From Leptoclinus maculatus (lineage: Eukaryota; Chordata; Actinopteri; Perciformes; Stichaeidae), in assembly GCA_032191485.1 (NCBI GenBank), contig JAVDOI010000020.1, forward strand, positions 5,099,371-5,163,370: 64,000 bases of DNA. Direction: 5' to 3'. A program made the translations under genes and the position numbers. Below, piece by piece: positions 1 to 10,300 of the stretch. Every line of letters begins with the position of its first letter. Positions within the stretch are counted from its first letter, which is position 1. Under the pieces are notes generated by a model. That model was not told where the DNA came from. It saw nothing but the letters and a program-made list of their open reading frames with translations, and did not search any database.

Positions 1-1314
1 TAGAATAAACACAATTAAATTAATAACAGAAGCAGAAACATTCCACTGACTTGTTTGAGTTCAGTTCAGCTTCACTGCTGTGGTGCACTGAGGTTATTCT
101 ACCGAAGAGGAATCAAAAAAACATCAGATGATTCCTTGCAAACACCTGAAGGTAAATACTCTGCGATTCAAGCAATTGGATTTGTCAGGTATTATTAAGT
201 TAATTGCATTTCAAAGTGCACTAATGTTGGCTGATGTTTGGCCACTTGGGGGCAACAGAAACAAGCTGTGAAGTGGACACACAACTGACATAACGTTATA
301 TTAGATATTATCTCTTTTTAGTTTATATAGTGAGTCTAATTACAAAACAGTTGCATACACCTCATGCAGTTGCATCATTTAACCTGGCGAATGTAAACCC
401 AATATTACACTAATGCATTTAAAGATGCTGAAACTGGTGATAAGCTAATTGGCTAATGCTACTAGCTAGCTAGTGGCCCATTAGCCGGAGGCATTTGACC
501 GACAAAGGTGGATTAACACACACTTTACTCAAATTAGAGGTACTTGTACTGCACTTTCTTATATATTTCCATTCCTTGTTACTTTATACTTCACTACAAT
601 TCAGAGTGAAATGTACTTTTTAATTCACATTCATTTGGCAGGTGTCGTTACATTGCAAATAATGTTGCAATAACAGTGACATGTTAGTCAGACATGAATG
701 CAACAGTAGTATGTTTATGAGTTGTTTTTTGAAAAGATAAAAACTGGTACCTGTTGAACAACTATTTAAAGTTCTGACTCGTGTGACTCTTGACCAGGTT
801 TGCCAAACCATAAGCACATTGTCTGCTTTACACTAAAGTTTGAGATTCTAGAACTAACTCGTGAAAATAACTACACACAGTTATCTACATAAGACACATT
901 CAAAACTGGAAGCCTGTGTGTGTTTTGTTTGCTCAACACTGCCATTTAAAAACCACCCTTAATTACCAATCTACCTGCACACAGAAGGACCAGTGGGAAC
1001 ACCTGTAACCAATTAGATCACTTAGAAATCAGAGTTTGAACAAACAGGAAAGTGTGTAAAGTTGTGATTACCAATAATGTAGTTTATAGTATAGTTTTGA
1101 ATGCACAGTTTGCTTTTGCAAGAGATGTAAGATATTTGGTGTACATAGTTTCAACAGGATCTAAGGATCTAATTACTTCCTCCACTACTACTTTACCTAA
1201 AATCTGTTGCATGGTCGAACCATTGTTCCTGAAACTGTAGGGAGTGAATCCTGTCTTTGGGCTAACCCACAGTGTATATGACCCACTGTCACAATGCATG
1301 TTTTTCCCTTTCAG
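1..1314. other. Non-coding stretch, probably intron of a gene ending at 1473
   Basis: No convincing coding exon was found. It contains a fish-type dispersed repeat near 520-660. Two weak exon candidates precede the terminal exon at 1315: an open stretch ending in a donor-like site near 151, and a 20-base stretch near 985-1004 flanked by a possible acceptor and donor. Neither is supported beyond frame openness, so I do not annotate them. Confidence 0.4.
520..660. repeat. Fish dispersed repeat, 'TACTTGTACT' family
   Basis: The stretch runs from a 'ggtacttgtactgcacttt' part through 'gttactttatacttc' to 'cagagtgaaatgtactttt'. This pattern of repeated TACTT/ACTTT words around a 'CACTACA(T)TTCAGAG' core is one I recognise as a very common interspersed element in percomorph genomes, probably a non-autonomous DNA transposon. 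A complementary-strand relative lies at 3301-3420. Exact ends were not determined. Confidence 0.55.
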
Positions 1315-1473
1315 GCTGTGGGGCTGATGCCTTTGGAGAGATTTGTCACCACTTATAGTCTCGACTATAAACCCTTCAGTGAGTGCCACCTGCAGGTCAA
1401 CCAGCTGAATCCCAGATGTGAAGCTGCAGCTGCTCCTGCATTCATCAACCCACCTCGGGTTGGATGGCTATAG
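1315..1473 (+). CDS. Putative terminal coding exon of an unidentified gene
   Basis: A pyrimidine-rich acceptor ending in TTTCAG is followed by 52 open codons and a TAG stop at 1471-1473. The encoded tail contains MPLERFVTTYSLDYKPF followed by a Cys-Ala-rich stretch and a C-terminal INPPRVGWL. The TTYSxDYxPF-type motif is reminiscent of the short Tyr/Pro motifs of ciliary microtubule-associated proteins of the SAXO and inner-junction kind, but that is only a resemblance. An internal GTGAGT donor at 1380 could end the exon earlier, and then the tail after KPF would be intron. The upstream part of the gene is in, or to the left of, bases 1-1314. I do not recognise the protein. Confidence 0.35.
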   Translation, partial: AVGLMPLERFVTTYSLDYKPFSECHLQVNQLNPRCEAAAAPAFINPPRVGWL

Positions 1474-1977
1474 ATAGACAGACTGAAGGATATTCGTTGA
1501 TGGACAGACTGACTCACTGACCAGTTGATTGTGGTGTTTTCATAGACTCATCGTGAAACCTGGCCTACAGTTCATCCATACTTTTACAAGACGACAAACA
1601 GCATCTACGGCTCTTTTAGCTGTCCGCAGGTGAACCACACTCACATGCAGCAAGTTCGCAGATAAAGTCCTTTATTTTCTAAGTAGCTTTCTGTTACCAG
1701 TACCACCGTCACCCTCACTCACATAGGGCTCTATCTCTCAGCCTCCCATATGTTCCCTCTTCCCCCCATATGTTCCCTCTTCCCTGGCTCCTTGCATCCT
1801 TTGGGCATCCCTGCGCCTTCCACGTCCGAGGCGTCTGCGTTTGTTGGCTCCTCCCTGACAGAGGCGAGGACACAGGAAGAGGGAGTTGCATGGGAGATTG
1901 GGCCTTTACTTGGCGAGGAGAACATATATACATCCATCTAAGCTGGCAGCTGCATTGAGTCCATTTTCTTTTGACAG
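1474..1977. other. Spacer and 5' leader of the next gene
   Basis: This holds the presumed 3' flank of the exon at 1315-1473 and the promoter or 5' intron of the gene starting at 1983. A short imperfect tandem duplication of about 20 bases ('ccatatgttccctcttcc' twice) lies at 1747-1786. An acceptor 'ttttgacag' ends at 1977, just before the start codon, so the start-codon exon is probably preceded by a non-coding exon in this interval. Confidence 0.4.
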
Positions 1978-1982
1978 CAAAT

Positions 1983-2970
1983 ATGTTGGAGCAGCAAGAG
2001 ACAAAAGATGAGCCTCAGAAGAAGATTGATGTTCTCTACGAGGAAGGTAAGATTACTCTTTTTACTTCTGGAGTATTGATTTGATTCACCGTGTCATTTT
2101 TCAAAAAGAAAACCTTTTGAAGTACTTTTGGCTTGTGGTGTTTTTTTTTTTAAATCACCAGATGCTTTCACTGTTTAATCAAGACATTCTTTTAGCCTGT
2201 AATTGTTTCAAGGGCCTTCAAACAGTATGTTAAGTGGCTCCTGGGAGTACAGAACCACGCATAATTTCCATAAATCTGCCCTATAATTGTGCACTGTTAG
2301 GTGTGATCGTGTTGTCATCCCATGTCAGTCCGGCCTGCTGTGAAGATTTCCTGAGATCTGTCTGCAGAGAAGCCGGGCTGCAGCACCAGCTCAACCTTCC
2401 TGTGGCCTCCAGTCCAATTATCAGAACCAGAGGTAGAACAACCCTCTGTCTCTCTCACACACACACACACACAGGTAGAAAGACGCTTGTCCCATAGGGT
2501 CAATGTGCTTTACTTCTTTCCTCTGATTAGATGCTGAAAACCATCTAATCAGCTTGGAACCGGCTGTTGGACTGAAAAACATCACCTTCCTGCAGCCTGC
2601 TTCCGGGCAGTGTCGTCGGTAAGCCACAGGCACAAAGCTCACCTTTATACCTCCAACACACTCTTAGTTTCTTCTCACACACCCATCTTGTACCCTATGT
2701 AGCAGCACAATTCCTCTGGCCCGTGTACAGCCCATTTCCTACTGCATAGAGCCCACCAGCACGCTGCCGCTGACCGAGTACCAAGCCCAGTACACTGCTG
2801 AGGTGTGTGTGTGTGTGTGTGATGACACTCTAGCCCTTTGACTTTTTCTTGTGTATTTCTCCTTTATTACCATGCGTGTCTCCTCCTAGTGGGCCCGGCC
2901 TAAGATGCAGCAGAGTGAAATTCACCATCGTCCTCCTCCTCGTCACCAGATACTTCATCATCCACTCTGA
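1983..2970 (+). CDS. Uncharacterised 131-residue protein, five coding exons
   Basis: Exons: 1983-2046, 2370-2432, 2531-2618, 2703-2802 and 2890-2970. All introns are GT-AG and the phases (1, 1, 2, 0) sum to 396 bases, 131 codons plus TGA. The first exon begins six bases after an acceptor, so a 5' non-coding exon is likely. The protein starts MLEQQETKDEPQKKIDVLYEE, has a neutral middle (VASSPIIRTR, LKNITFLQPASGQC), a Tyr-containing stretch LPLTEYQAQYTAEWARPK and a His/Pro-rich tail ending HHPL. No signal peptide, membrane segment or catalytic motif is visible. Exon 4 has a NAGNAG acceptor (2701-2705), so forms with or without one Ser are expected. I do not recognise the family. The short exons, charged N-terminus and Tyr/Pro/Trp motifs could fit a small ciliary or sperm axonemal protein, but this is a guess. 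A polyadenylation signal AATAAA lies at 3295-3300. Confidence 0.6.
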
Positions 2971-3300
2971 ATCTCAACTTTTGTCTCAATACACGGCAGA
3001 ATAACAAAAAAACATTGTTTGTTTATTGTGTCAAACACGACGAACCACTCAAAATTCTGCCACTTCGTCCGATCACCTGCACTTTTCAGGCCGAAAAGGG
3101 GCTGCCACGTATGAGAAAGCCCTTGAAACTGAGGCGAGCGTTCAAGGTATCTTGCCTCAGGACACGCGAGCTGAGGATGAGTCCCAACACAGCAGTAAAC
3201 CATCTGTTGGCGGCACTTAAAGGAGACAGCGAAATGGGCTTCTTGTCACCCTGTTGGGATGAGGTGGAAATGTGCTCGCGGCAGCGCAGTGATAAATAAA

Positions 3301-3420
3301 CATACAATGTAAAATTACAAGTTCTGCATTCAAATGCATCAGGTAAAAGTACAGAAGTACTATCAGCAAACGGTACTTTAAAAAGTAAAAGTACACATTA
3401 TGCAGAGTTGTCCCCATTCT
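3301..3420. repeat. Fish dispersed repeat, 'AAAAGTAC' family
   Basis: The segment 'caggtaaaagtacagaag', 'tatcagcaaacggtac', 'aaagtaaaagtacacatt' and 'atgcagagt' follows the internal word order I know from the same abundant percomorph repeat as at 520-660, here in the opposite orientation. It lies between two gene 3' ends. Ends are approximate. Confidence 0.55.
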
Positions 3421-3559
3421 AAATGTTATATTCGCATATGTGGCTACAGTTGGAGCTCAGCTTTCCACCTTAATTGTATTCAGATTTTAAAATGTTTTAT
3501 TAATGACTGAGTTGCATTCCATTTGTGAAACAATGAAGAAAATAGGTCCTTTCTCCAGT

Positions 3560-3965
3560 TGCCGTTTTATTTATTACACAGTAGAATAAACATTTCTCTG
3601 TTTGTACAAAGTCCATCACGTTTTTAGCTGAGGAGCAGAGATGATCAAGCTGGTATGATGACTTTGGGGGGGGGGGGGTCCACCGAGGTCATCTTACCAG
3701 CTTGATGACGTTCTGCTTGCTCTATCAGATGGCGACCTTCAGTGCACCCTGGGGTGGTTTACAGCCGGGTGTGACGCCAGCAGAATGAAAGTCTCTAAAT
3801 GTACTAGCTCTTGATGCTCCTTTGCTCTGGAGGTCGTCTTATAATCACTAGGATAGTGTTCACAGTCTTTGTTTTCGAGGGGGTCAGTGCTGCTCTCATC
3901 AGTGGAGGTTTCCTCTTTTTCTGAGGCTCCTCCTGTCCCACAATGAGGAAATAGCACCGAGAGTA
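3560..3965 (-). other. 3' untranslated region of the minus-strand gene at 3966-5110
   Basis: Downstream of the TGA at 3966-3968 the minus strand reads about 400 bases to AATAAA (plus-strand tttatt) near 3568-3575, a plausible polyadenylation signal. It contains a long inverted repeat (3632-3718) with a G-run loop. A second open frame overlaps the 3' coding exon and runs on to about 3739, so the true C-terminus is uncertain. Confidence 0.4.
3632..3718. other. Long hairpin with 13-G loop, pre-miRNA-like
   Basis: The left arm 'atcaagctggtatgatgac' (3644-3662) is almost perfectly complementary to the right arm 'gtcatcttaccagcttgat' (3688-3706), with a single mismatch. Partial pairing continues outward through 'gcaga'/'tctgc', giving a stem close to 30 base pairs. 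The loop contains a run of 13 G. Stem length and loop size suit a microRNA precursor, but I cannot match the arms to a known microRNA, and a transposon-derived inverted repeat is equally possible. Confidence 0.5.
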
Positions 3966-5110
3966 TCACGCGGCCATCGACGGTGTAGTCGGACACCCTG
4001 AACCAGGCCCCTCGTCGTCTCCTCTGCAGCAGTGGAGACTGTTGTAAGGCGGACCCCGCCACTCCAAAGGCAAGATGTCATTCCTCCGGTCTGCTTCCAG
4101 AAGCGCCACATGAACTTTGTCTAGTCTGCCAGCAGACTAGAGGGAGCAGTGAGCAATATGGACAAAATGCATTTATATTTTATCTTATGTTGTGGCAGAT
4201 TGAAGTCAATAAATCTATTTAAACATGAAAAAGTGGAGCACAACATCTCAATATGACTAGACAGTAACATGTATATATCTTGTAGCCCTACCTAAAGCCT
4301 GCTGGGGCCACCATGACCTGTGCTTGTTTTGTGACCATACGACAGCACGTAGCAATCTGCACGACCTCATATTTATCAGTGAAGGCGGATCGCAGTGTCC
4401 CGACCTTCGCTGTGGACACAGGCGAGTCATCTTTGGTGGCGCTGCAGTGGTGGCACCGACAGTGAAAAGGGTGCGCAGGTGTTCCATGGCTCAGACGGTT
4501 CCTCAAGTTGATTGTGTATCGTCTGACGTCTCTTCGCCTTCCTAAATGCAAAAGCAAGAGTCATATAAATTGAAAGGACATTACTTTCTTTTGGGTAAAA
4601 TTGTAAAAATAAAAAAAATGAAATCACATTACTTAACAGTCAAAAGCAGCCGATTGATGTTTATCACTTTTCTTTAATGAGCTGAAACTGCTCCAGATAC
4701 ATCACTCAGCACTTTGGTCATACCTGATGAACTGGCCCAAGTTCAAGCTCCATATTCACAAAATACTTCCCTCCTCCTCTTCTTAGTTTCCATTTCTTCT
4801 TCTTTCACAAAGCTGTTCACTTTCAGTCATATCAGTTTTTTTTCGGCAGACAGATTTTACCCAGTTTTCATGGAGTTGCTTATTAACAAAATTGTAGGTC
4901 TGCAGAAAAATTGATATTTTAACATCAACAACGCACCTGCAGAGGAAGCCGGTGGGATACGATAGAAAGCTCTCGGACAGCTACTAAAAGGACCTTGTGT
5001 GGTGAGATTGTTTTGTCAACTGCTGCTTCTCCGGTCAACAGTGAACTCTCAATTGTTAAGCCAACATGGACCAGAGTCCATAAAGTGTTCAGAAAAATGA
5101 GTTTTAACAT
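3966..5110 (-). CDS. Uncharacterised, possibly secreted 220-residue protein
   Basis: Proposed exons in transcript order: 5110-4937, 4899-4821, 4541-4292 and 4125-3966. Junction phases (0, 1, 2) fit and total 663 bases, 220 codons plus TGA. The last two exons are the best supported: a canonical GTAGGG donor at 4291 and a CTGGCAG acceptor before 4125. They encode CHHCSATKDDSP, then FTDKYEVVQIATCCRM, then LDKVHVALLEADRRND and LEWRGPPYNSLHCC, which look like real protein with several Cys pairs. The first exon starts MLKLIFLNTLWTLVHVGL, a plausible signal peptide. The donor of exon 2 (GAAA/GTGAAC at 4820) is weak. Another frame over the 3' exon reads WFRVSDYTVDGRVILSVLF and continues about 75 codons, so a sequence indel, frameshift or alternative splice could change the C-terminus. 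The Cys pattern suggests an extracellular domain, but I do not recognise the family. Confidence 0.45.
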
Positions 5111-5269
5111 CAACAGTCCAAGAATGCAAGAAAAAAAAAAAAGTAGTATATTATTTCCACCTCTATAGTTTGACTGAGAATATCAGATGTTATTTGAAAT
5201 ATGAATTCTAAAAGTCTTCAATACAATCTGGTCCAGTGCGTTTCAAAATGTGACAAAAGACCGACAGAG

Positions 5270-7318
5270 AGCATTTTGTCTTTAACATCTTTATTCTTCT
5301 TTTTTCATTATTTTTATTTGTATTGAAATTCATACTCTGTGTCTTCTGGACCTCTTTTCTTTTTTCTTTTTTTTTTTTTAAACGGCTTCTGTCATCTAAC
5401 GCATCTAAACAAAATCACCAAAAATGATTTCATGTTGTACAATCCACCTGGCGGACATTCCTATTGGCTTCACCAGGGCGCCATTCTGTGGTCCAACACT
5501 GTGAGAGGAAGTTCCCTTTAACCAGGATTTCACCGTCTCTACTGCCGAGTTAAGAACACACTCGAGTACAAGTGCACAAGTGTCGACCGTGACAGTAAAA
5601 TACACAAGAGATTATCGTCACTAATACCACAAATGAACAGTGGCATGAAGGATCGGATTACAAGACAATATTCCCTCTGCATTTTCAACCTAAGACGGCT
5701 GAGAGCTGGAAAAACTTAATAATTAATGTTTACCGTTGATCAGAATCTGGGTTTCCTAAAAAGCATCTCCACACGTACAACTTTTTCCTAAAGGTTTTAC
5801 AATTTAACGGAGATCATACTCGCACCGAGTGGCGATGCTTCAGGGAAAGCCAGACCACAACAAAGATGTACGGTTAAAAAGAACTTCCTCAAAAAAAGTC
5901 AACGTACAAAGAGAAGAACAGCAAGGAAGTCATACTGTCTGCCATGTGTTCCATACTGCTTTATTCTGATTGGCCATGACAATATTGTCCCCTCAAGTTT
6001 CCTCCTGCAAACAGGCCTGAATGGACACCACAGGTTACTGTACCCAGTAGAGACACAAAAATTCCTCATCCTCAAAAACATGGAGAAAAAAGAAGAAAAA
6101 AAGAGGAGGAGAGGCTATTTGAAAACCTGATTTGGATATGGACACTCGATCTGAAGCTGGACAAACCAAGCTGTTCTAGCAGAAAGAGGCAGTGACTGTG
6201 TTCCAGACCAAATACTCCCCTGTAACAAGGTTGTTCACAACACCTCAGAAATCCAAATAGAACTCAAGGATGAAGCCGTGAACAAAAAACAAAAACAAAC
6301 TGAATTTTTTTTTCCCTCTTCTTTTTTTAAAAGGTTCACAAATCTCTGACCTTCCCTCGCTAATATTTTTCTTGCTTAACTCGACTGCTGATGCATGATT
6401 GAGAAACTCACACTTCTGTTCTAATAAACTGGACAAACGATAAACATGGACTTCCACATAAATCGGGAAAATAACTTCGTATCCATGATTACGCCTGTCC
6501 ACGTCTGTTCAGATCACTCCAAAACAAGCGTGCTGGGAGGGATGGGGGGGGGGGATGGGGTCTGTAATTGGTTTGGAACGGAGTCGCCGCAAATACAAAC
6601 AAGAACCCGCATTTCTAGACGCACAAGAGCTGTGATGTCACATGAGCTTATGACAAAATAGGAGCAAACGTTAACGGGTTCGACCGACCGCGATGACGCG
6701 ACAGAGCGGCTGCAGAGACCCGTCAAGTCCCCTGAGATTTTAGTCGTTCTCTATCCTCACCGTCAGGAAGACCCTCAGCCTACGGACGATGTTTTCTCAA
6801 ATCTGACAGCACACAGATTAACGAGCATGTGCAGTAATTTGTTTATTAGATGGTGTTTTTTTTTTGGGTCGACGTTTTTGTCCCGGTATCACTGCTTGGT
6901 AGCTGCCTCGGTTCCAAAGGGGGGGGAAAAAAAAATCGCTGCGCTCTGCAGGCTCTGTACGCGTTCAACGGTGTCATCTGAAATGCAATGATGAGCTAGC
7001 GCCCGCTGTAGGGCGGTGCTGGTATTACACCCCTCCCCCACCCGTTCCCAATGTCCCTCAGTTTACAAGAAACAAACAGGAAAATAAAAAGATTTAAAGA
7101 AACAAAAAGAAAAAAGAAAGAAAGAAAAAGAAATCCCCCCACCCCCCAACTGGGCCTGCCAGCACGCCGTTGACTTCAAGTGTGTGGGAGCAAGTGTGTG
7201 TGAGTGAGTGTGTGAATCAGTGTGTATTGCGGGCGTGGCCGCCAGAGTCTCTGAGAATATGTGAGAACTGGTGTGTGTGCGCGCGTGCGTGGAGGCTCCA
7301 TGGGGGTGAGGGGGACTC
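5270..7318 (-). other. paip2b 3' untranslated region
   Basis: About 2 kb follows the TAG stop on the minus strand, ending at clustered AATAAA signals (plus-strand tttatt near 5289-5294 and 5313-5318). It is AT-rich, with homopolymer A/T runs and a G-run at 6543-6552. I see no other gene in it. A long 3' UTR is in keeping with PAIP2-family mRNAs, which are post-transcriptionally regulated; specific sites were not identified. Confidence 0.6.
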
Positions 7319-10300
7319 CTAGTATTTCTTCCCCGGGACGAACTCCTTCGCTTCGGGATTCAAGATGCTCTTCCTCTGCAGAAAAAAAAAAAAAAAAAAG
7401 AGTGAGAACATATTCCTTTTAAGCTAAAACGCTCCGAGTGTTTCATCAATTCTCTTGTTGTGAAACGAGATGCGTCTCTGACTCACCGCCACTTCCTCCA
7501 GGTTGTTATGGTGATCGCTGACCGACAGGCCGTTGAGCTGCTGCTGCAGCTGCCCCACCCCCTGGTTGTTGAGGTCACGTGAAGGGATGAACCAATCCTG
7601 GTCCTCCTCCTCCAGCATTTCCTGGAAGCAGCGCTCTAAGAACTCCTGCTCCAGCAGTTCCTCTTCCACCTGGGAGACAACAGGGGGGAGAGGAGAGAGA
7701 GAGAGAGAGATGAGCAAAGACATATGGGTGGACAGAGGAGGAATATACACGAGATCATTTGCATGACAAGTAGATGGAAGGCTTCCCCAAAGAGACGTCT
7801 CCTCAGTAATGTGGTGGCGTTAAAATACAGGACTCAACCAAGCAATCGAGAGGAAGAGATACAGAAAGATGAAAAGGGAGACACTGAATGTTGGAAGAGG
7901 ATGGTAACTTATTAGTCCCCCCTGCGGAATTTTCCAGGATGACACTTGGTTCGAGAAAAAACAGAAGAAGATTGTGGCGCGAGAGACGGTATGTGTACGG
8001 AAAAACAAAAAGGACAGAGACTAAATAGAAAGAAGGAACAAGAGTAGTCTGAGACCATAAAAAGGATGAAGGCATTAAGTCTCAATCTCTAAATTGTCCG
8101 TGATGTGCTTCATGTCTTTTAAAACATACTACCAGAACACACACCTGTCTGTTATACTCTTCTTCATTCTCCATCCACATGTACTCAGCGAACGGGTTGG
8201 CGTCGCTGCCCTCTCCTGCGTGCCCGTTGGCCACTGGCTCCTTTCCCTCCTTGCCTGGAGCGCCACCTCCCGGTGTCTTGGCCACCTCTGGACCGCTCAT
8301 CTCAGCCGGCTCTGCACGGGGAGACACAAGAAGACATAAATAAATAAAAATCAAGTTCAAAACTTCCATCAGGGTATGGTATACTTACAAAGAGAGATTG
8401 AAAATATTTTTAACAGACTTCATTACGCTGTTCCCTTCTTGAAGCCAGATAAGCTCGACTTGTCTCCTACTCTTTAGCCCACAGCTGGACATTATCTAAG
8501 AATCAAGGCTGCACCGCCTCAGCCTGGGATCCAAACAGACACCGCTACGGCTGAACGACTGCACCCACGGGTAGATTAGTCTTCATCCAGTCTCACTATT
8601 CACAAACAATAAAACCACCAAAGAACAATTTTCCATTTATCATGATCTAAATAAGAGACGGATAGAAAGCTGCATCACCAGCTGGGATGGATCCCGCTCT
8701 CTAAAACCACTCTGACATCTAAAACTGTTCTAACCACAAACACCTAAATGAGCGTATGAGGGCTTAACAGAGCTGTCGGCATTTTACGACTCCAATCAAT
8801 CGCTTTTCAGGTCGGTGAATTGCGGTGCTGTGGTAAAAGGCCACACTGCATTATTATTAGCAAGGAGCGCACGCGCGCCTTGCTAATAATACACACACAG
8901 TGTTAAATCAGCTGGATTACGTTCATAAAACAGAAAATATAGCACAATGTCAATGCCTCCTCATTTCCATACAGTTTAGCTTCGGTGTGTGGAGTGAAAC
9001 AATCATCTCAAAGATTTTAATCGAAGACTTAAAGATGTAAATCAATGTAAAAAAAAACAAAACAGGGAATGTGACAGAAACAGTAAATCAATACAAGAGA
9101 AAAGCACAACGCCGTTAGCTGCCGTAGCCGCTGTATGAGCGCAGTGCAGAGTGGCGGCTATGAGCTAGCCCACATGCACCAACATGCATTAAAAAGGCCT
9201 CCGTGGTCGGCCCGGCTATGTAAACAAAGCGAGGAGGAGCTCAGATATCACACGCACACATTCTCTGCTCAGGTCGACATTACTCCCATATGTCTTCACA
9301 TAGATAACACTTGTTTGCTGCTTTATTAGTGCTAGGAATGTCAAATTTAGCACATTGAGAGACAGTGAATCGGTGAGTCATCGCATGTAATGTTGCAACG
9401 TAGAGGCTGCAGGTGTTAAGACGTCTCCTCTGCTGCTCCCAGATGACTAAGATTTAATTTTAAAAAGCAGGCGTTGTTTAACCGACACCCTTTCTACAGT
9501 GGCATTAAATTAGTACTCTTGATGTTGAGCTTTATGTGCCATGGGTACTTTCTGATGGAAAGCCATTATTATCATCCGTTGAATGGAAACACTGTCATAA
9601 GACAACAGAGTACAGCCAGCTTCACGTAACGAACTTCCATCCTATCGGACTTCTTCTGGTGTTTAAATGGCTTTTACTTTCTGCCACACACACACACACA
9701 CACACCATAGCAGAATTCATTGTGAAAGAAATGGTGATTAGATGATTATTTGTGCATTCCTACTTCTGTGACAAAGAACTCCTGCTCTGATGAGAAATGC
9801 CCACTATAATGACATAATCCTCATACTGCCAGCCAGCTCCAACAGACTTGTCATGACTCAACCGCGGCCTCGCGGCAAGGAGAGAGAAAAAAAAAAAAAA
9901 AAAAAGTATAGCGATGATCTCAACTGAGCCGCACACACAGCCCCAGGGTCAGCCTGATGCTTGCGCACCGTGCTGGACTTGAGAGGACGAACTCCCAGCA
10001 GCTTCACGGGAACAACCTGATTTCCACAAACACGGGACTTAATGCCAACGTAGACACCGACTCCTGCCGTTTCTGTCTCAGTCAATGTGACACAATCGAC
10101 ACATGGGAGGCGAGTTTGACCCGAGGTGGGCCGCTGCCAACTGTACACAGTGACGGTACGGACACGCCGTCCTTGCAGAGGAGTTCAAATAAACATTTAA
10201 GTAGGTTAGTAGACTACAGGGGGGGGGTGTCTGCCTCGCTCAAAGCCGTCAGTGTTTCGGTCTATCTGGGGACAATGATAAAGCAGTCTAATTATACAGT

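Noticed and set aside
3688..3710. Similarity of the hairpin arm 'catcttacc' to the 5p arm of the miR-200 family
   Set aside because: Only about nine bases agree and the other arm lacks the miR-200 seed, so the resemblance is probably chance.
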